The position numbers and the translations under genes are program-made. Below the pieces are notes generated by a model. The model was not told where the DNA came from, ran no database searches, and saw only the letters and a program-made list of their open reading frames with translations. 64,000 bases of DNA, taken from contig JBGALI010000001.1 in the NCBI GenBank assembly GCA_044223975.1, positions 62,001-126,000 of the forward strand, read 5' to 3'. Shown in pieces: positions 49,601-58,265 of this stretch (the stretch's first letter is position 1; each line of letters begins with the position of its first letter). This stretch comes from CAZCPB01 sp044223975. Lineage in GTDB: Bacteria > Planctomycetota > Phycisphaerae > Phycisphaerales > UBA1924.

Positions 49601-50303
49601 CGCGCTGGCCGGGTTCGTCGGCAAGGCCGCCAGCACGGTGCGGAACAACGTCGTGCTCGAGGGCACCGACATCGCCACCGACATCCTGCGCGGGTACGGC
49701 TTTGAGATCCAGCAGGTGCCGGCGAGCCCGCCGACGGTCATCGAGAACAACATCATCGCCAACAAGCTCTCGGCGAACACCTACGCGTCGGCGCTGAACG
49801 TCGGGTTCTCGACCAACCCCGCCTACCCGCCGCCCGGCACGATCATCTTCCGCAACAACATCGTGTACAACTGGAAGGCCGTGGGCTTCAACGACCCCAC
49901 GGAGCCGGACCGCTACGGGAGCGTTACGGTCTCCAACAACGTGTTCTCCGAGCCCTCGCTCCCGTCCCGCATGGTCTACCACTCTCCCTCGACCGTGGAT
50001 ACGACGCGGATCACGTTCTCGGGCAACACGTATAACTACGTGGGCAACAGCCCCTTCGCCGTCGGCGGCTACGACGTGTCGCTGGCGCAGTGGAAGACGA
50101 TGACCAAGGAATCCAACCTCTCGACCGCGCCGCGGATCTTCGCGGGCGCCAGCTACACCACCGCGAGCTACAACGCGTCGTTGGGCGGCCAGGCCACGTT
50201 CGAGGCGTACATCAACGAGTGCCGCAAGCAGTCCAGGCTCAACTGGCGCGATGCCTACACCGCGGCCGCTTTCAACGCGTACATGAGGGACGGCTTCAAG
50301 TGA
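46611..50303 (+). CDS. Secreted six-FN3 repeat protein with C-terminal right-handed beta-helix
   Basis: The 1230-residue protein has a signal peptide (1-21, AWA cleavage) and a Gly/Pro/Ser-rich linker (about 95-170). Six fibronectin-III-like repeats (about 173-729) follow, each built on a W-x-D-x-S-x-N-E-x-x-F-x-(I/L)-x-R pattern. The tail (about 738-1230) is a right-handed parallel beta-helix, starting with VSSSTGNDSNSG and containing Asn/Ile-rich coils such as NNIIANKLS and NNIVYNWKA. Such helices belong to the pectate-lyase superfamily, which includes lyases, epimerases and adhesins. No catalytic triad is obvious. Position at the head of the polysaccharide locus suggests action on the same glycan, for example trimming or epimerising it, or a surface-binding role. 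Confidence 0.8.
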   Translation: MRLVSSITIASVLGVCGPAWAQQSPGSPASSGASQSAEMVAVEVLRPDGTKELKLVPKDSIPAGAVVLAHQPGADPSNVSSSAASRAASLRPIHKGLTVTRKGSFAGTPVSTKSGGAGTLPGAAPGSGQGGSGGKSPSGPTFGTEGADPGVGSSWRPIGPRGGGAGSTGSTPTALFTVDKNTGGGVIVKWFDPSTDSIKTTVQRQTQDGPGSWGPTREFSVGPTLRVFNDRPGAGIHRYRVAGVNRVGASPFTDWVTIEIAATVPNPPSDLEVASMPPRLSWSDNSDNESRFEIEREKQSGAQWGAAADMTVSADSTGAVDAPGTGRFRYRLRAVNELGASAFTDWVEYAVQDTPPNAPADLTLIGFDAGNKPRLVWVDNSSNETSFELERQTQSGAQWTALMSTQIGADTTTLVDNPGQGTFRYRLRAVNGSGTSAFTPYTVVTVADGLPSTPGNFAAVDGGDGTTISITWLDTSSNESGFEIQRERQSGQTWIQGVTLNPQANTVAFNDGPGAGVFRYRIRAVNAVGPSPYSAWAMASVVSAPPTTPEGVVASDMGTRRALFSWTYEKFDATGFDLERSPAFSSGTVSVDSSVHGYVDPCGPGVFSYRVRAVGPSGASSFSGWAPVTVSEIPPAAPSDLVATDTGSQNQIRLLWTDNSSNEAAFRLQRQTMQPDGSWGAAVDLANVGADVVQTIDAPVTGKHRYRVCSTNSAGDSAWTLWITASLSTGWTPLVPSNDTRMVYVSSSTGNDSNSGLSEGAPVKTILRGYSLLRHKYPDWLLLKTGDTWKEGFPYWKLCGRSATEPMVISSYGAGDRPRIDNPPNTAAFPRSGGGGSPPSIDHIWLVGLAFACSDYRGDTQTLGFSWNGAGSNILIEDCLFQGYLNNISIQGSAAEPVKNVTIRRSLIIDAYSKESNGHAQGIITGFVDGLNIIENVIDHNGWKEGVGNATIFNHNMYITSDNSNAVVRGNIITRASSHGLALGCGGVVEENLFVRDALAGFVGKAASTVRNNVVLEGTDIATDILRGYGFEIQQVPASPPTVIENNIIANKLSANTYASALNVGFSTNPAYPPPGTIIFRNNIVYNWKAVGFNDPTEPDRYGSVTVSNNVFSEPSLPSRMVYHSPSTVDTTRITFSGNTYNYVGNSPFAVGGYDVSLAQWKTMTKESNLSTAPRIFAGASYTTASYNASLGGQATFEAYINECRKQSRLNWRDAYTAAAFNAYMRDGFK

Positions 50304-50374
50304 TCGGTGCGGCCACGGATCGGGGGGCTCGCCCGTTCGGGCGGCCCCCGCGGGCAACTCCCCGCTGATCGCCT

Positions 50375-51619
50375 ATGCGGACGATCGGATATCTCATCCC
50401 GGAGTTTCCGGGCCAGACGCACGTGTGGATGTGGCGCGAGATCGCCCACCTCCGCGAGTGGGGCCTGCCCGTCCGCATCTACTCGACCCGCCCGCCGCCG
50501 GACCGCGACCGGGCCCGTCACGCGTTCGCCGCCGACGCGGAGCGCGAGGCCGTGTTCCTCTGGCCCAGGCGGTTGACCGAGGTCGCGGGGGCGGTGGTGT
50601 GGGCGCTGTTCACCCGCCCCCTCGCGCTGTTGAAGTGCGTCGGGTTGGGTTTCGGACTGCCGGTCAACACGGGCCCGGCGTGGCGGACGGTGCTGCCGCT
50701 GGTGGTCCCGGCGTGCGTGCTCGCGCGGGACGCCGCGGGCGAGGGCGTCGGCCGCCTCCACTGCCAGAGCGCCAAGGGCTGCGCGATCCTGGGCATGATG
50801 GTGCGGAGACTGATCGGCATCCCGTACTCGCTGGTGATCAACGCCAACCCCGACTGGTGGGGCGGCGCCATGCACGAGAAGCTGGGAGAGTCCGACCTGA
50901 TCGTGACGCATTCCACGTGGATCCTTGAGCAGATCCGGCACGACTACCCGGAGATCGAGCCCGCGCGGGTGCTCCGAGCCCCGGTCGGGGTCGACACGAG
51001 GCGATGGCTGCCGCGTGACAAGGGCTCGGAGGATGCGCGTCGTCCGTTCCGCGTGGTCACCGTCGGCCGCCTGCACGTCAACAAGCAGCACGACCTGGTG
51101 ATCCGGGCGGTCGCCGCGCTGATCGCAGGTGGACGCGACGTCGCGCTGCGACTCGTGGGGGGGGGGCCCGACGAGGCCCGGCTCCGAGCGCTCATCGACG
51201 AACTGGGCGTGGCGGAGCGAGTGATGCTGGTCGGGTCTGTGAGCGAGGACCGCGTGCTCGACGAGGTCCGCCAGGCCGACGTGTTCGTGATGGCGTGCGC
51301 CGAAGAGGGACTCGGCGTCGTGTTCATCGAGGCGATGTCGTGCGGTCTGGCGGCGATCGGCCCGCGCTCCGGGGGCGTGCAGGAGATCATCACCAGCGGA
51401 GAGAACGGGCTGCTGGTGGAGCCGGGCAGCGTCGCGGCGTTCGCCGACGCGATCGGGTCGGTGATGGACGACCCGGGCCTGCGCGACCGCCTAGGCCGCG
51501 AGGCGCGCCGATCGATCGTGGAGCGGTTCGACAGTCGCCTGGGGGCGCGCACGCTCTTTGAGAGGCTCAGCGGCGGCGTGCCGGCCGAATCGCCCGCGCA
51601 GTTTGCCGCGGCGACGTGA
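50375..51619 (+). CDS. GT4 family glycosyltransferase
   Basis: The 414-residue GT-B enzyme starts IGYLIPEFPGQTHVWMWREI, a start common to exopolysaccharide GT4 enzymes. It has VVTVGRLHVNKQHDLVIRAV, LVGGGPDEARLRALI and the donor-site EEGLGVVFIEAMSCGLAAIGP, in which the two glutamates of the EX7E motif are visible. It adds one sugar of the repeat unit. Donor and acceptor are unknown. It follows the beta-helix gene by 71 bases and precedes another GT4 gene. Confidence 0.85.
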   Translation: MRTIGYLIPEFPGQTHVWMWREIAHLREWGLPVRIYSTRPPPDRDRARHAFAADAEREAVFLWPRRLTEVAGAVVWALFTRPLALLKCVGLGFGLPVNTGPAWRTVLPLVVPACVLARDAAGEGVGRLHCQSAKGCAILGMMVRRLIGIPYSLVINANPDWWGGAMHEKLGESDLIVTHSTWILEQIRHDYPEIEPARVLRAPVGVDTRRWLPRDKGSEDARRPFRVVTVGRLHVNKQHDLVIRAVAALIAGGRDVALRLVGGGPDEARLRALIDELGVAERVMLVGSVSEDRVLDEVRQADVFVMACAEEGLGVVFIEAMSCGLAAIGPRSGGVQEIITSGENGLLVEPGSVAAFADAIGSVMDDPGLRDRLGREARRSIVERFDSRLGARTLFERLSGGVPAESPAQFAAAT

Positions 51620-51670
51620 GATGGCCCGCGTTCCGCACGCCCCGATCGCCGCTCCGATTCGGAACCACGA

Positions 51671-53074
51671 GTGACCTCCGCAACACTTCCCATGCCCGCA
51701 GCCGCGAATCCCGTGAACAGCCGCACGCGCCTACCGCGCGTGCTGCTGATCGCAGAGGCGGCGAATCCCGAGCTTGTCAGCGTTCCTCTGGAAGGGTGGT
51801 CCCACTCGCGGGCCATCGCCCGCATCGTCAACGCCCACATGGTCACGCAGGTGCGCAACCGGGAGGCCATCCTCCGCGCGGGGCTCCCCGAGAGCGAGTT
51901 CACGTCCATCGATTCCGAGGCCGTGGCTCGCCCGCTGTGGCGGCTCTCCGAACTGCTCCGCGGGGGTGCCGGCAAGGGCTGGACGCTGGTGACGGCAATG
52001 CAGTCGCTGACGTATCGATACACCGAGCGGCTGATCTGGAAGCAGTTTCGCGAGCGCATCCTGGCCCGTGAGTTCGACCTTGTGCACCGCCTGACACCGC
52101 TGAGCCCGACGATCCCGAGTTCGATCGCGGCGCACTGCGCCCGGGCGAAGGTGCCGTTTGTCATCGGGCCCCTCAACGGCGGCGTCCCGTGGCCGCGCGA
52201 GTTCGATGCGGCCCGCCGACGCGAGAGGGAGTGGCTCAGCTACGTGCGGTCGGCCCACAAGCTCGTGCCCGGCTATCGATCCACGCGCCGGCACGCCAGC
52301 GCGGTGATCGTGGGCTCGCGCGACACGTTCGCGCAGATGCCCGCGCGGTACCGCGAAAAGTGCGTGTACATCCCCGAGAACGCGGTCGACCCGGAGCGGT
52401 TCCCCGACACGCCACTCGCCGCGCGGGAGATCCCCGCCGCGCCGCTGCGCATCGCGTTCGTGGGGAGGCTCGTGCCGTACAAGGGAGCGGACATGCTCCT
52501 GGACGCCGCGGCGCCGCTGATCCGCGCGGGCAAGGTGGTCGTCGACATCATCGGCGACGGGCCGGAGATGGGCCGCCTGCGGACGATCGCGGAGCGCGAG
52601 ACGCTGGGCGCGGGTGTCATCTTCGCCGGGTGGATCGACCACCGCCAGCTCCAGGCCAGGCTGCAGGCATCGCACGTGTTCGGCTTTCCCAGCATCCGCG
52701 AGTTCGGCGGCGCGGTGGTGCTCGAGGCGATGATGCTCGGGCTGGTGCCGGTCGTGATGGATTACGGCGGACCGGGCGAGCTGGTGACGCCGTCCACGGG
52801 GTTCACCGTGCCGATGGGGCCCAGAGAGTCGATTGTGCGTGCGTTCCGCGAGGTGCTGGAGGCGCTGGCGGGAGACCCGGCGCGCCTGGGGCCCATGAGC
52901 CGCGCGGCTCGCGAACGGGTCCGGACCTCGTTCACCTGGGACGCCAAGGCGCGCCAGGTGCTCGAGGTCTATCGGTGGGTGCTGGGCGAGCGCGGCAAGC
53001 CAGACTTCGGGATGCCGCTCGGCGATCGTGGCGACGCGGGCGAAGGGCCGGGTGCGACCGTCGAAACTCAGTGA
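51671..53074 (+). CDS. GT4 family glycosyltransferase
   Basis: The 467-residue protein starts at GTG. It has an N-terminal domain with VLLIAEAANPELVSVPLEGW and PFVIGPLNGGVPWP. The C-terminal domain has IAFVGRLVPYKGADMLLDAA, IIGDGPEMGRLR and FPSIREFGGAVVLEAMMLGLVPVV, the GT4 donor site. It is a typical exopolysaccharide glycosyltransferase. It ends seven bases before the ABC permease start. Confidence 0.85.
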   Translation: MTSATLPMPAAANPVNSRTRLPRVLLIAEAANPELVSVPLEGWSHSRAIARIVNAHMVTQVRNREAILRAGLPESEFTSIDSEAVARPLWRLSELLRGGAGKGWTLVTAMQSLTYRYTERLIWKQFRERILAREFDLVHRLTPLSPTIPSSIAAHCARAKVPFVIGPLNGGVPWPREFDAARRREREWLSYVRSAHKLVPGYRSTRRHASAVIVGSRDTFAQMPARYREKCVYIPENAVDPERFPDTPLAAREIPAAPLRIAFVGRLVPYKGADMLLDAAAPLIRAGKVVVDIIGDGPEMGRLRTIAERETLGAGVIFAGWIDHRQLQARLQASHVFGFPSIREFGGAVVLEAMMLGLVPVVMDYGGPGELVTPSTGFTVPMGPRESIVRAFREVLEALAGDPARLGPMSRAARERVRTSFTWDAKARQVLEVYRWVLGERGKPDFGMPLGDRGDAGEGPGATVETQ

Positions 53075-53081
53075 GCATCGC

Positions 53082-53969
53082 ATGACAGCAACGGAAGTGA
53101 ATTACCAGAATCCGGCGGGCATCGCGACGCGTGGCGCGACGGGCGGCGCGGCGGTGCACGAGACGGTGATCCAGCCCCGCACCGGCTGGGTGCCGATCGA
53201 CTGGCGCGAACTGGTCGAGCACCGTGAGCTGCTGTACTTCCTCGTGCTGCGCGATGTCAAGGTTCGCTACAAGCAGACGGTGCTGGGCGTGGTGTGGACC
53301 GTGCTGCCGCCCGTGCTGTCGATGGTGATCTTCACCTTCATCATCGGAAAAATGGGGAACATGTCCTCCGATGGCGTGCCGTACCCCGTCTTTGTGTTCT
53401 CAGGTCTCGTGCCCTGGACGTTCTTCTCCAACAGCGTGGGTCAGGGGTCCCAGAGTCTGGTGAACCAACAGGCCCTCTTGACCAAGATTTACCTGCCGCG
53501 CATGTTCATCCCCGCCGGAACGATCGGCGGCGCGCTGGTCGACATGATGATCTCGATGGTCGTGCTGGCGGTGGTGATGGCGATTTACGGACAGCCGGCG
53601 GGGTGGGGCGTGGTGGCGCTGCCGTGCCTGGTGCTTCTGGCGGTGATGTCCGCGGTGGGGGTGACCCTGGCCCTTGCCGCGCTGACGGTGAGCTACCGCG
53701 ATTTCAGGTACGTGATCCCGGTCATGATGCAGGCCTGGCTTTTCTTGAGCCCCGTGGTCTATCCCGTGTCGAACGTGCCCGAGAGATTCCGCTGGATCCT
53801 GGCGCTCAACCCGATGACGGGCGTCATCGACGGCTTCCGGTCGGCCCTGTTCGCCAAGCCGTGGGACTGGTCGACGCTGACGATCTCGAGCGCCGTGGGC
53901 CTTGGCGTGATGGTCTTTGGACTGTTCTACTTCCGCCGCACGGAGCGCCGATTCGCCGACGTGGCGTGA
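53082..53969 (+). CDS. ABC-2 type polysaccharide export permease (TagG/Wzm-like)
   Basis: The 295-residue protein has six hydrophobic helices. It carries LVLRDVKVRYKQTVLGVVW, the conserved start of polysaccharide ABC permeases, and RFRWILALNPMTGVIDGFR near the end, the signature of the family. With the ATPase encoded 26 bases later it forms a Wzm/Wzt-type exporter that moves completed polysaccharide chains across the inner membrane. The start is at ATG 53082. Confidence 0.93.
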   Translation: MTATEVNYQNPAGIATRGATGGAAVHETVIQPRTGWVPIDWRELVEHRELLYFLVLRDVKVRYKQTVLGVVWTVLPPVLSMVIFTFIIGKMGNMSSDGVPYPVFVFSGLVPWTFFSNSVGQGSQSLVNQQALLTKIYLPRMFIPAGTIGGALVDMMISMVVLAVVMAIYGQPAGWGVVALPCLVLLAVMSAVGVTLALAALTVSYRDFRYVIPVMMQAWLFLSPVVYPVSNVPERFRWILALNPMTGVIDGFRSALFAKPWDWSTLTISSAVGLGVMVFGLFYFRRTERRFADVA

Positions 53970-53995
53970 GGACGCTCGCGCAGGAACACCACACG

Positions 53996-55345
53996 ATGTC
54001 GAACTCCGCCATCAGCATCGAACACCTCGGGAAGATGTACCGGATCGCCCACGCCGGGCGGCGCACCGACTCGTTCCGCGAGCTGATCACCAACGCGGCG
54101 ACCGCGCCGTTCCGGCGGTTCAAGCAGCTCGGAGGCGGCGAGGTCGGCACGGAGGAATTCTGGGCCCTCAAGGACATCAACCTCGAGATCCCCCACGGCG
54201 AGGTGCTCGGGCTCATCGGCCGCAACGGCGCGGGCAAGTCGACGCTGCTCAAGGTGCTCAGCCGCATCGTGGAGCCGACCGAAGGACGCGCGGTGCTCCG
54301 CGGCAGGGTCGCTTCGCTTCTGGAGGTGGGGACGGGCTTTCACCCGGATCTCTCAGGGCGTGAGAACATCTACCTCAACGGTTCGATCCTGGGGATGAAG
54401 AAAGCCGAGATCGACCGCAAGTTCGACGAGATCGTCGCGTTCGCGGAGATCGAGCGGTTCCTGGATACGCCGGTCAAGCGGTATTCGTCGGGCATGTACG
54501 TGCGACTCGCGTTTGCCGTCGCGGCCAATCTCGACCCTGAGATCCTCGTGGTGGACGAGGTTCTGGCCGTAGGCGATGCGGAGTTCCAGAAAAAGTGCAT
54601 CGGAAAGATGCGCGACGTCTCCCGCGGGGGAGGGCGGACGGTGATCTTCGTGAGCCACAATCTGGCGGCCGTGCGACACCTGTGCACCACTGGCGCCGTG
54701 CTCTCCGGAGGGAAGCTTCTCTTTGTCGGAGAGCGCGAGGAAGCAATCGCCCGGTACATGGCGGCGAGCCCGTCGCGGTCGGGCGATGCGGACGACCTTT
54801 CGCGATTCCGTCCCTCGTGGGCCCGACCGATTATCACCGGCGCGCGGATGTGCGACGCCGACGGGGCGGAAACGGCCTTGCTCTCCGCCGGCTCGCCGAT
54901 GTCGATCGAGATGTCCTTCAAGGCCCCGCCCGACGGGCGGTGGCGCCACCCGCACATGGGAGTCACGTTCCACCACGAGGTGTACGGCACGGTGGCGGGC
55001 GTCAACACGCGGATGGCCGGGTACACGCCCGACGCGTCGCTGCGGGATGGCGGCGTGATGCGGCTGATGCTCGACCGCCCGCCGTTCATGCCCGGGAGCT
55101 ACGTGGCGGACGTGTGGTTCGCCGACGCCGAGAGCGACCTGGACACGCTGACCGCGTACCTGCGCTTCCGCGTGGAAGAGGCCGACGTATACAACTCCGG
55201 CAAGCCGCCCATCGCGTCGCTCGGAGTGGTGTTTCTCGATCATCGATGGGAAAGCGAGCCCGCGGGCGGGCGCGGTGACGCCGCGCCCTGGCCGGCGGCC
55301 GCGACTCCCACCAGCGTGCCGAACATCTCGGAGGGTGCCGCATGA
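53996..55345 (+). CDS. ABC transporter ATPase with Wzt-like C-terminal carbohydrate-binding domain
   Basis: The 449-residue protein is the ATP-binding partner of the permease. Walker A is GRNGAGKST (75-83), the signature is YSSGM (163-167), Walker B is ILVVDE (183-188) and the switch histidine is H221. Residues about 255-430 form a Wzt-type C-terminal domain, which in O9a/O8 systems reads the capping group of the chain. Its presence suggests that a terminal modification (such as the adjacent methyltransferase) decides when the chain is exported. The frame remains open upstream, but the ATG at 53996 begins the conserved domain. It overlaps the next gene by an ATGA junction. Confidence 0.93.
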   Translation: MSNSAISIEHLGKMYRIAHAGRRTDSFRELITNAATAPFRRFKQLGGGEVGTEEFWALKDINLEIPHGEVLGLIGRNGAGKSTLLKVLSRIVEPTEGRAVLRGRVASLLEVGTGFHPDLSGRENIYLNGSILGMKKAEIDRKFDEIVAFAEIERFLDTPVKRYSSGMYVRLAFAVAANLDPEILVVDEVLAVGDAEFQKKCIGKMRDVSRGGGRTVIFVSHNLAAVRHLCTTGAVLSGGKLLFVGEREEAIARYMAASPSRSGDADDLSRFRPSWARPIITGARMCDADGAETALLSAGSPMSIEMSFKAPPDGRWRHPHMGVTFHHEVYGTVAGVNTRMAGYTPDASLRDGGVMRLMLDRPPFMPGSYVADVWFADAESDLDTLTAYLRFRVEEADVYNSGKPPIASLGVVFLDHRWESEPAGGRGDAAPWPAAATPTSVPNISEGAA

Positions 55346-56076
55346 CCGCCATCGCCGCGACCGCCACGAACGAACTCGCCGCCGCATCGCGGACGCCCCC
55401 GCGTCAAGCGGGGCTCCTTGAGAAAATCTGGACGTACGCCCTCTTCCGCGGGCAGGTCACCGGCGTCCGCGCCGACATCGCCGCGGGCAAGGCGATGATC
55501 CGCAGCGCCGGGGCACCGCGCCGAAAGGTATTCACGTTCACGAGCGAACAGGAACTCACCGCGCTCGGCCGACTCGCGCTCCAGGTGCCGCGCGGGATGG
55601 CGGCGCTGGAGATCGGCGCGTACCTGGGCGCCTCCAGCCGTTACCTGGCGTCCGGTCTGTCGCGGCGCGGCGGGCGGCTGTACTGCGTCGACACCTGGAA
55701 CAACGAGACGATGCCCGACGGCATCCGGGACACGTACGCCGAATTCACTCAGAACCTCGGCCCGCTCTCCCGGTGGGTCGTTCCTGTGCGCAAGCGGAGC
55801 GAGGACCTTGTCGCGGCCGACGTGCCGGAGCGCATCGGCCTGGTGTTCATCGACGGCGACCACAGCTACGAGGCGTGCCGCCGGGACTTTGACATCGTGC
55901 AGCAGTTCCTGACGGAACAGTCGGTGATCGCGTTTCACGACAGCATCCAGTGGGAAGGCGTTTCGCGCGTGATCGGCGAGGTGCTCGCCGATGGCAAGTG
56001 GGCGATGGCAGGGCTGGCGGACAATCTTCTGTGGGTGCGCCGCTCGAAGTGGTCCGTGAAGAACGCCAATGGCTGA
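55342..56076 (+). CDS. Class I SAM-dependent methyltransferase, candidate chain-capping enzyme
   Basis: The 244-residue protein has a Methyltransf_24-type core. It shows GMAALEIGAYLGASSRYLA (motif I), LYCVDTWNNE (motif II), IGLVFIDGDHSYEACRRDF (motif III) and VIAFHDSIQWEGV. The family includes sugar O-methyltransferases and MdmC/cephalosporin-hydroxylase relatives. The start overlaps the ABC ATPase stop by four bases. Given the Wzt-like domain upstream, it could add the methyl cap that marks the non-reducing end, but this is inference. Confidence 0.8.
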   Translation: MTAIAATATNELAAASRTPPRQAGLLEKIWTYALFRGQVTGVRADIAAGKAMIRSAGAPRRKVFTFTSEQELTALGRLALQVPRGMAALEIGAYLGASSRYLASGLSRRGGRLYCVDTWNNETMPDGIRDTYAEFTQNLGPLSRWVVPVRKRSEDLVAADVPERIGLVFIDGDHSYEACRRDFDIVQQFLTEQSVIAFHDSIQWEGVSRVIGEVLADGKWAMAGLADNLLWVRRSKWSVKNANG

Positions 56077-56989
56077 GACCACGTCCAATCCCGTGCCGCG
56101 GGTGTCGGTCCTGATGCCGGTGTACAACGCGCAGCGCTACTTGGCCCAGGCCGTCGAAAGCGTTCTGGCACAGACGTGGCGCGACTTTGAGCTGATCGTG
56201 ATCAACGACGGTTCCACCGATGAATCGGAGGCCATGCTGCGCCGTTACGCGGCCGCCGACTCACGCGTGCGCCTCGTCAGCCGCCCCAACACGGGCTACG
56301 TGGTGGCGCTCAACGAAATGATCGGGCTGGCCCGCGGCGATCTGCTGGCCCGCATGGACGCCGACGACGTGTGCCTTCCCGCGCGGTTCGAGCGTCAGGT
56401 CGCGTACATGGACCAGCACCCGGAGTGCGCGGCCTGCGGCTGCCGCGTGCAACTGATCGACGCGGACGGTGACGCGCTCAGAGACATGTCGGCTTCGACG
56501 ACGCACGAGCAGATCGACGCGGCCCACCTGGCCGGGCGCGGCGGTGAAATCGCCCATCCCGCGGCGATGATCCGCGCCTCTGCCATGCGGAAAGTTGGCG
56601 GCTACCGCACGGACCTGGCGCCCGCGGAGGATCTTGACCTATTCCTGCGTCTCGGGGAAGTCGGGAGCCTCGCGAACCTGCCCGATCGGCTGCTCCAGTA
56701 CCGCGTCCACTTGCAGAGCGTCGGGCATACGAAGCGAGCCCTTCAGCGTGCCAACGCCGCTCGCGCGGTGCGAGACGCCAGACAGCGTCGAGGACTCCCC
56801 GACGTCGGTGCCCCGCCGGACACCGACTCGCCCGTCGATCCCGCGGCAGAGCAGGTCGCGTGGGCGTGGTGGGCCCTTGCGGCGGGAAACCGCGGCACAT
56901 CGCGCAAGCACGCCGCCCGCGCCCTCCGCCAGGCCCCGTGGCGGGCCGCATCCTGGAAGGTGTACCTCTGTGCACTGCGGGGCTACTGA
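56069..56989 (+). CDS. GT2 family glycosyltransferase
   Basis: The 306-residue GT-A enzyme begins RVSVLMPVYNAQRYLAQAVE and has LIVINDGSTDES and ARMDADDVCLPARFERQV, whose DADD is the metal site. An AHPAAMIRASA segment and the LAPAEDLDLFLRL block (the ED of the acceptor site) complete the GT2 core. Sugar unknown. It overlaps the preceding methyltransferase by eight bases. Confidence 0.88.
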   Translation: MAETTSNPVPRVSVLMPVYNAQRYLAQAVESVLAQTWRDFELIVINDGSTDESEAMLRRYAAADSRVRLVSRPNTGYVVALNEMIGLARGDLLARMDADDVCLPARFERQVAYMDQHPECAACGCRVQLIDADGDALRDMSASTTHEQIDAAHLAGRGGEIAHPAAMIRASAMRKVGGYRTDLAPAEDLDLFLRLGEVGSLANLPDRLLQYRVHLQSVGHTKRALQRANAARAVRDARQRRGLPDVGAPPDTDSPVDPAAEQVAWAWWALAAGNRGTSRKHAARALRQAPWRAASWKVYLCALRGY

Positions 56990-56990
56990 G

Positions 56991-58175
56991 TTGAATGCGG
57001 TCGAGCCATCCGCGCCGTCCGCCGACCCGGGCCCGCGGGCTGGTCGCCGACCGTTGCGCGTGACGTTCGTCCTCCCCTACGCGAGCCTGGGCGGGGGCAT
57101 TCGCGTTGTCGCCGTTCACGCCGAGCGGTTGCGGCGCCGCGGGCACACGGTGACCGCCGTGTCCGTGCCGCTTCGGCCGATCGGTCTCGTGGATCGAGTG
57201 AAGTCGATGGTGCGCGGAGAGCCGGTGCCTCCGCGCAGGCCCAAGGTCACCCACTTTGATCGCCTCGCTGTCTCGCACCGCGTGATCGAGAGCGCGAGGC
57301 CCATCGATGATTCGGATGTTCCCGACGCCGACGTCATCGTGGCAACGTGGTGGGAGACCGCCGAGTGGGTGAGCCGGATGTCCCCTGCCAAGGGCGCGAA
57401 GGTCCTCTTCGTCCAGGGGTACGAGGTGTCGGGCGCGCCCACCGATGTGCGTCTCGAAGCGACGTGGCGGCTGCCGATGCACAAGGTCGTGGTTTCATCC
57501 TGGCTCCAGACTCTCGCGAGGGATCGGTTCGGCGATGCTCACGCGTCACTGGTGACCAACCCGGTGGACACGCAGAGGTTCGACGCGCCGCCGCGCGCCA
57601 AGCAAAGGGTTCCGACGGTTGGCCTCGTCTATTCACCCGCGGCATGCAAGGGGCCGGACTTGCTCGCGCGAGCGCTCCGGTTCGCGGTCACGCGGATCCC
57701 CAATCTGCGCATCGTCGCGTTTGGCCTGGATCCCCTGCAACGGTCGGCGGGGTTTCCTTCGAGCATGCGGTTCGAGCGACAGCCGGTTCACACGCGAATC
57801 GTCGAGCTGTACTCGTCGTGCGATGCGTGGCTCTTTGGCAGCCGCGCCGAGGGGTTCGGACTCCCGATCCTGGAGGCCATGGCGTGCCGCACGCCGGTCA
57901 TCGCCACTCCCGCGGGGGCCGCGCCCGAGTTGCTCGCCGGCGGCGGCGGGTTCCTGGTTGGCGCCGAAGACTCCGAAGCGATCGCGTCGCGCATCGAGCA
58001 GGTCGCCGCGATGACCGATCCGCAGTGGCAGGAAATGTCCGAGCGGGCCCGCGCGACCGCGCTTCGCTACGACGCCGATGCGAGCGCCGCCACACTCGAG
58101 GCCGCGCTCGATCTTGCCGTCCTTCGCGCGGAGCGCGGCGAGATCGCGGGTGGGGCAGGGTTGGTCGCGCCATGA
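56991..58175 (+). CDS. GT4 family glycosyltransferase
   Basis: The 394-residue GT-B enzyme has FVLPYASLGGGIRVVAVHAE at the start and DVIVATWWETAEWV in the N-terminal domain. The C-terminal domain has VGLVYSPAACKGPDLLARAL and GSRAEGFGLPILEAMACRTPVIA, the donor-binding motif. No ATG fits. TTG at 56991 lies one base after the previous stop and is the likely start. Its product would transfer one sugar of the polysaccharide. Confidence 0.8.
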   Translation: MNAVEPSAPSADPGPRAGRRPLRVTFVLPYASLGGGIRVVAVHAERLRRRGHTVTAVSVPLRPIGLVDRVKSMVRGEPVPPRRPKVTHFDRLAVSHRVIESARPIDDSDVPDADVIVATWWETAEWVSRMSPAKGAKVLFVQGYEVSGAPTDVRLEATWRLPMHKVVVSSWLQTLARDRFGDAHASLVTNPVDTQRFDAPPRAKQRVPTVGLVYSPAACKGPDLLARALRFAVTRIPNLRIVAFGLDPLQRSAGFPSSMRFERQPVHTRIVELYSSCDAWLFGSRAEGFGLPILEAMACRTPVIATPAGAAPELLAGGGGFLVGAEDSEAIASRIEQVAAMTDPQWQEMSERARATALRYDADASAATLEAALDLAVLRAERGEIAGGAGLVAP

Positions 58176-58265
58176 CCCGCCGCTCGGACCGCTCCGGCTG
58201 CCTCAAGGACCATATCCGCCGGCGCGCGTCCGCCCCTCTCCCGCGCGTCGGCTGAATCGAACCCC

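Noticed and set aside
46161..50357. A 1398-codon open frame on the minus strand opposite the FN3/beta-helix gene
   Set aside because: It is antisense to a clearly real secreted protein, is rich in Arg, His, Val and Asp as GC-rich shadows are, and resembles no family.
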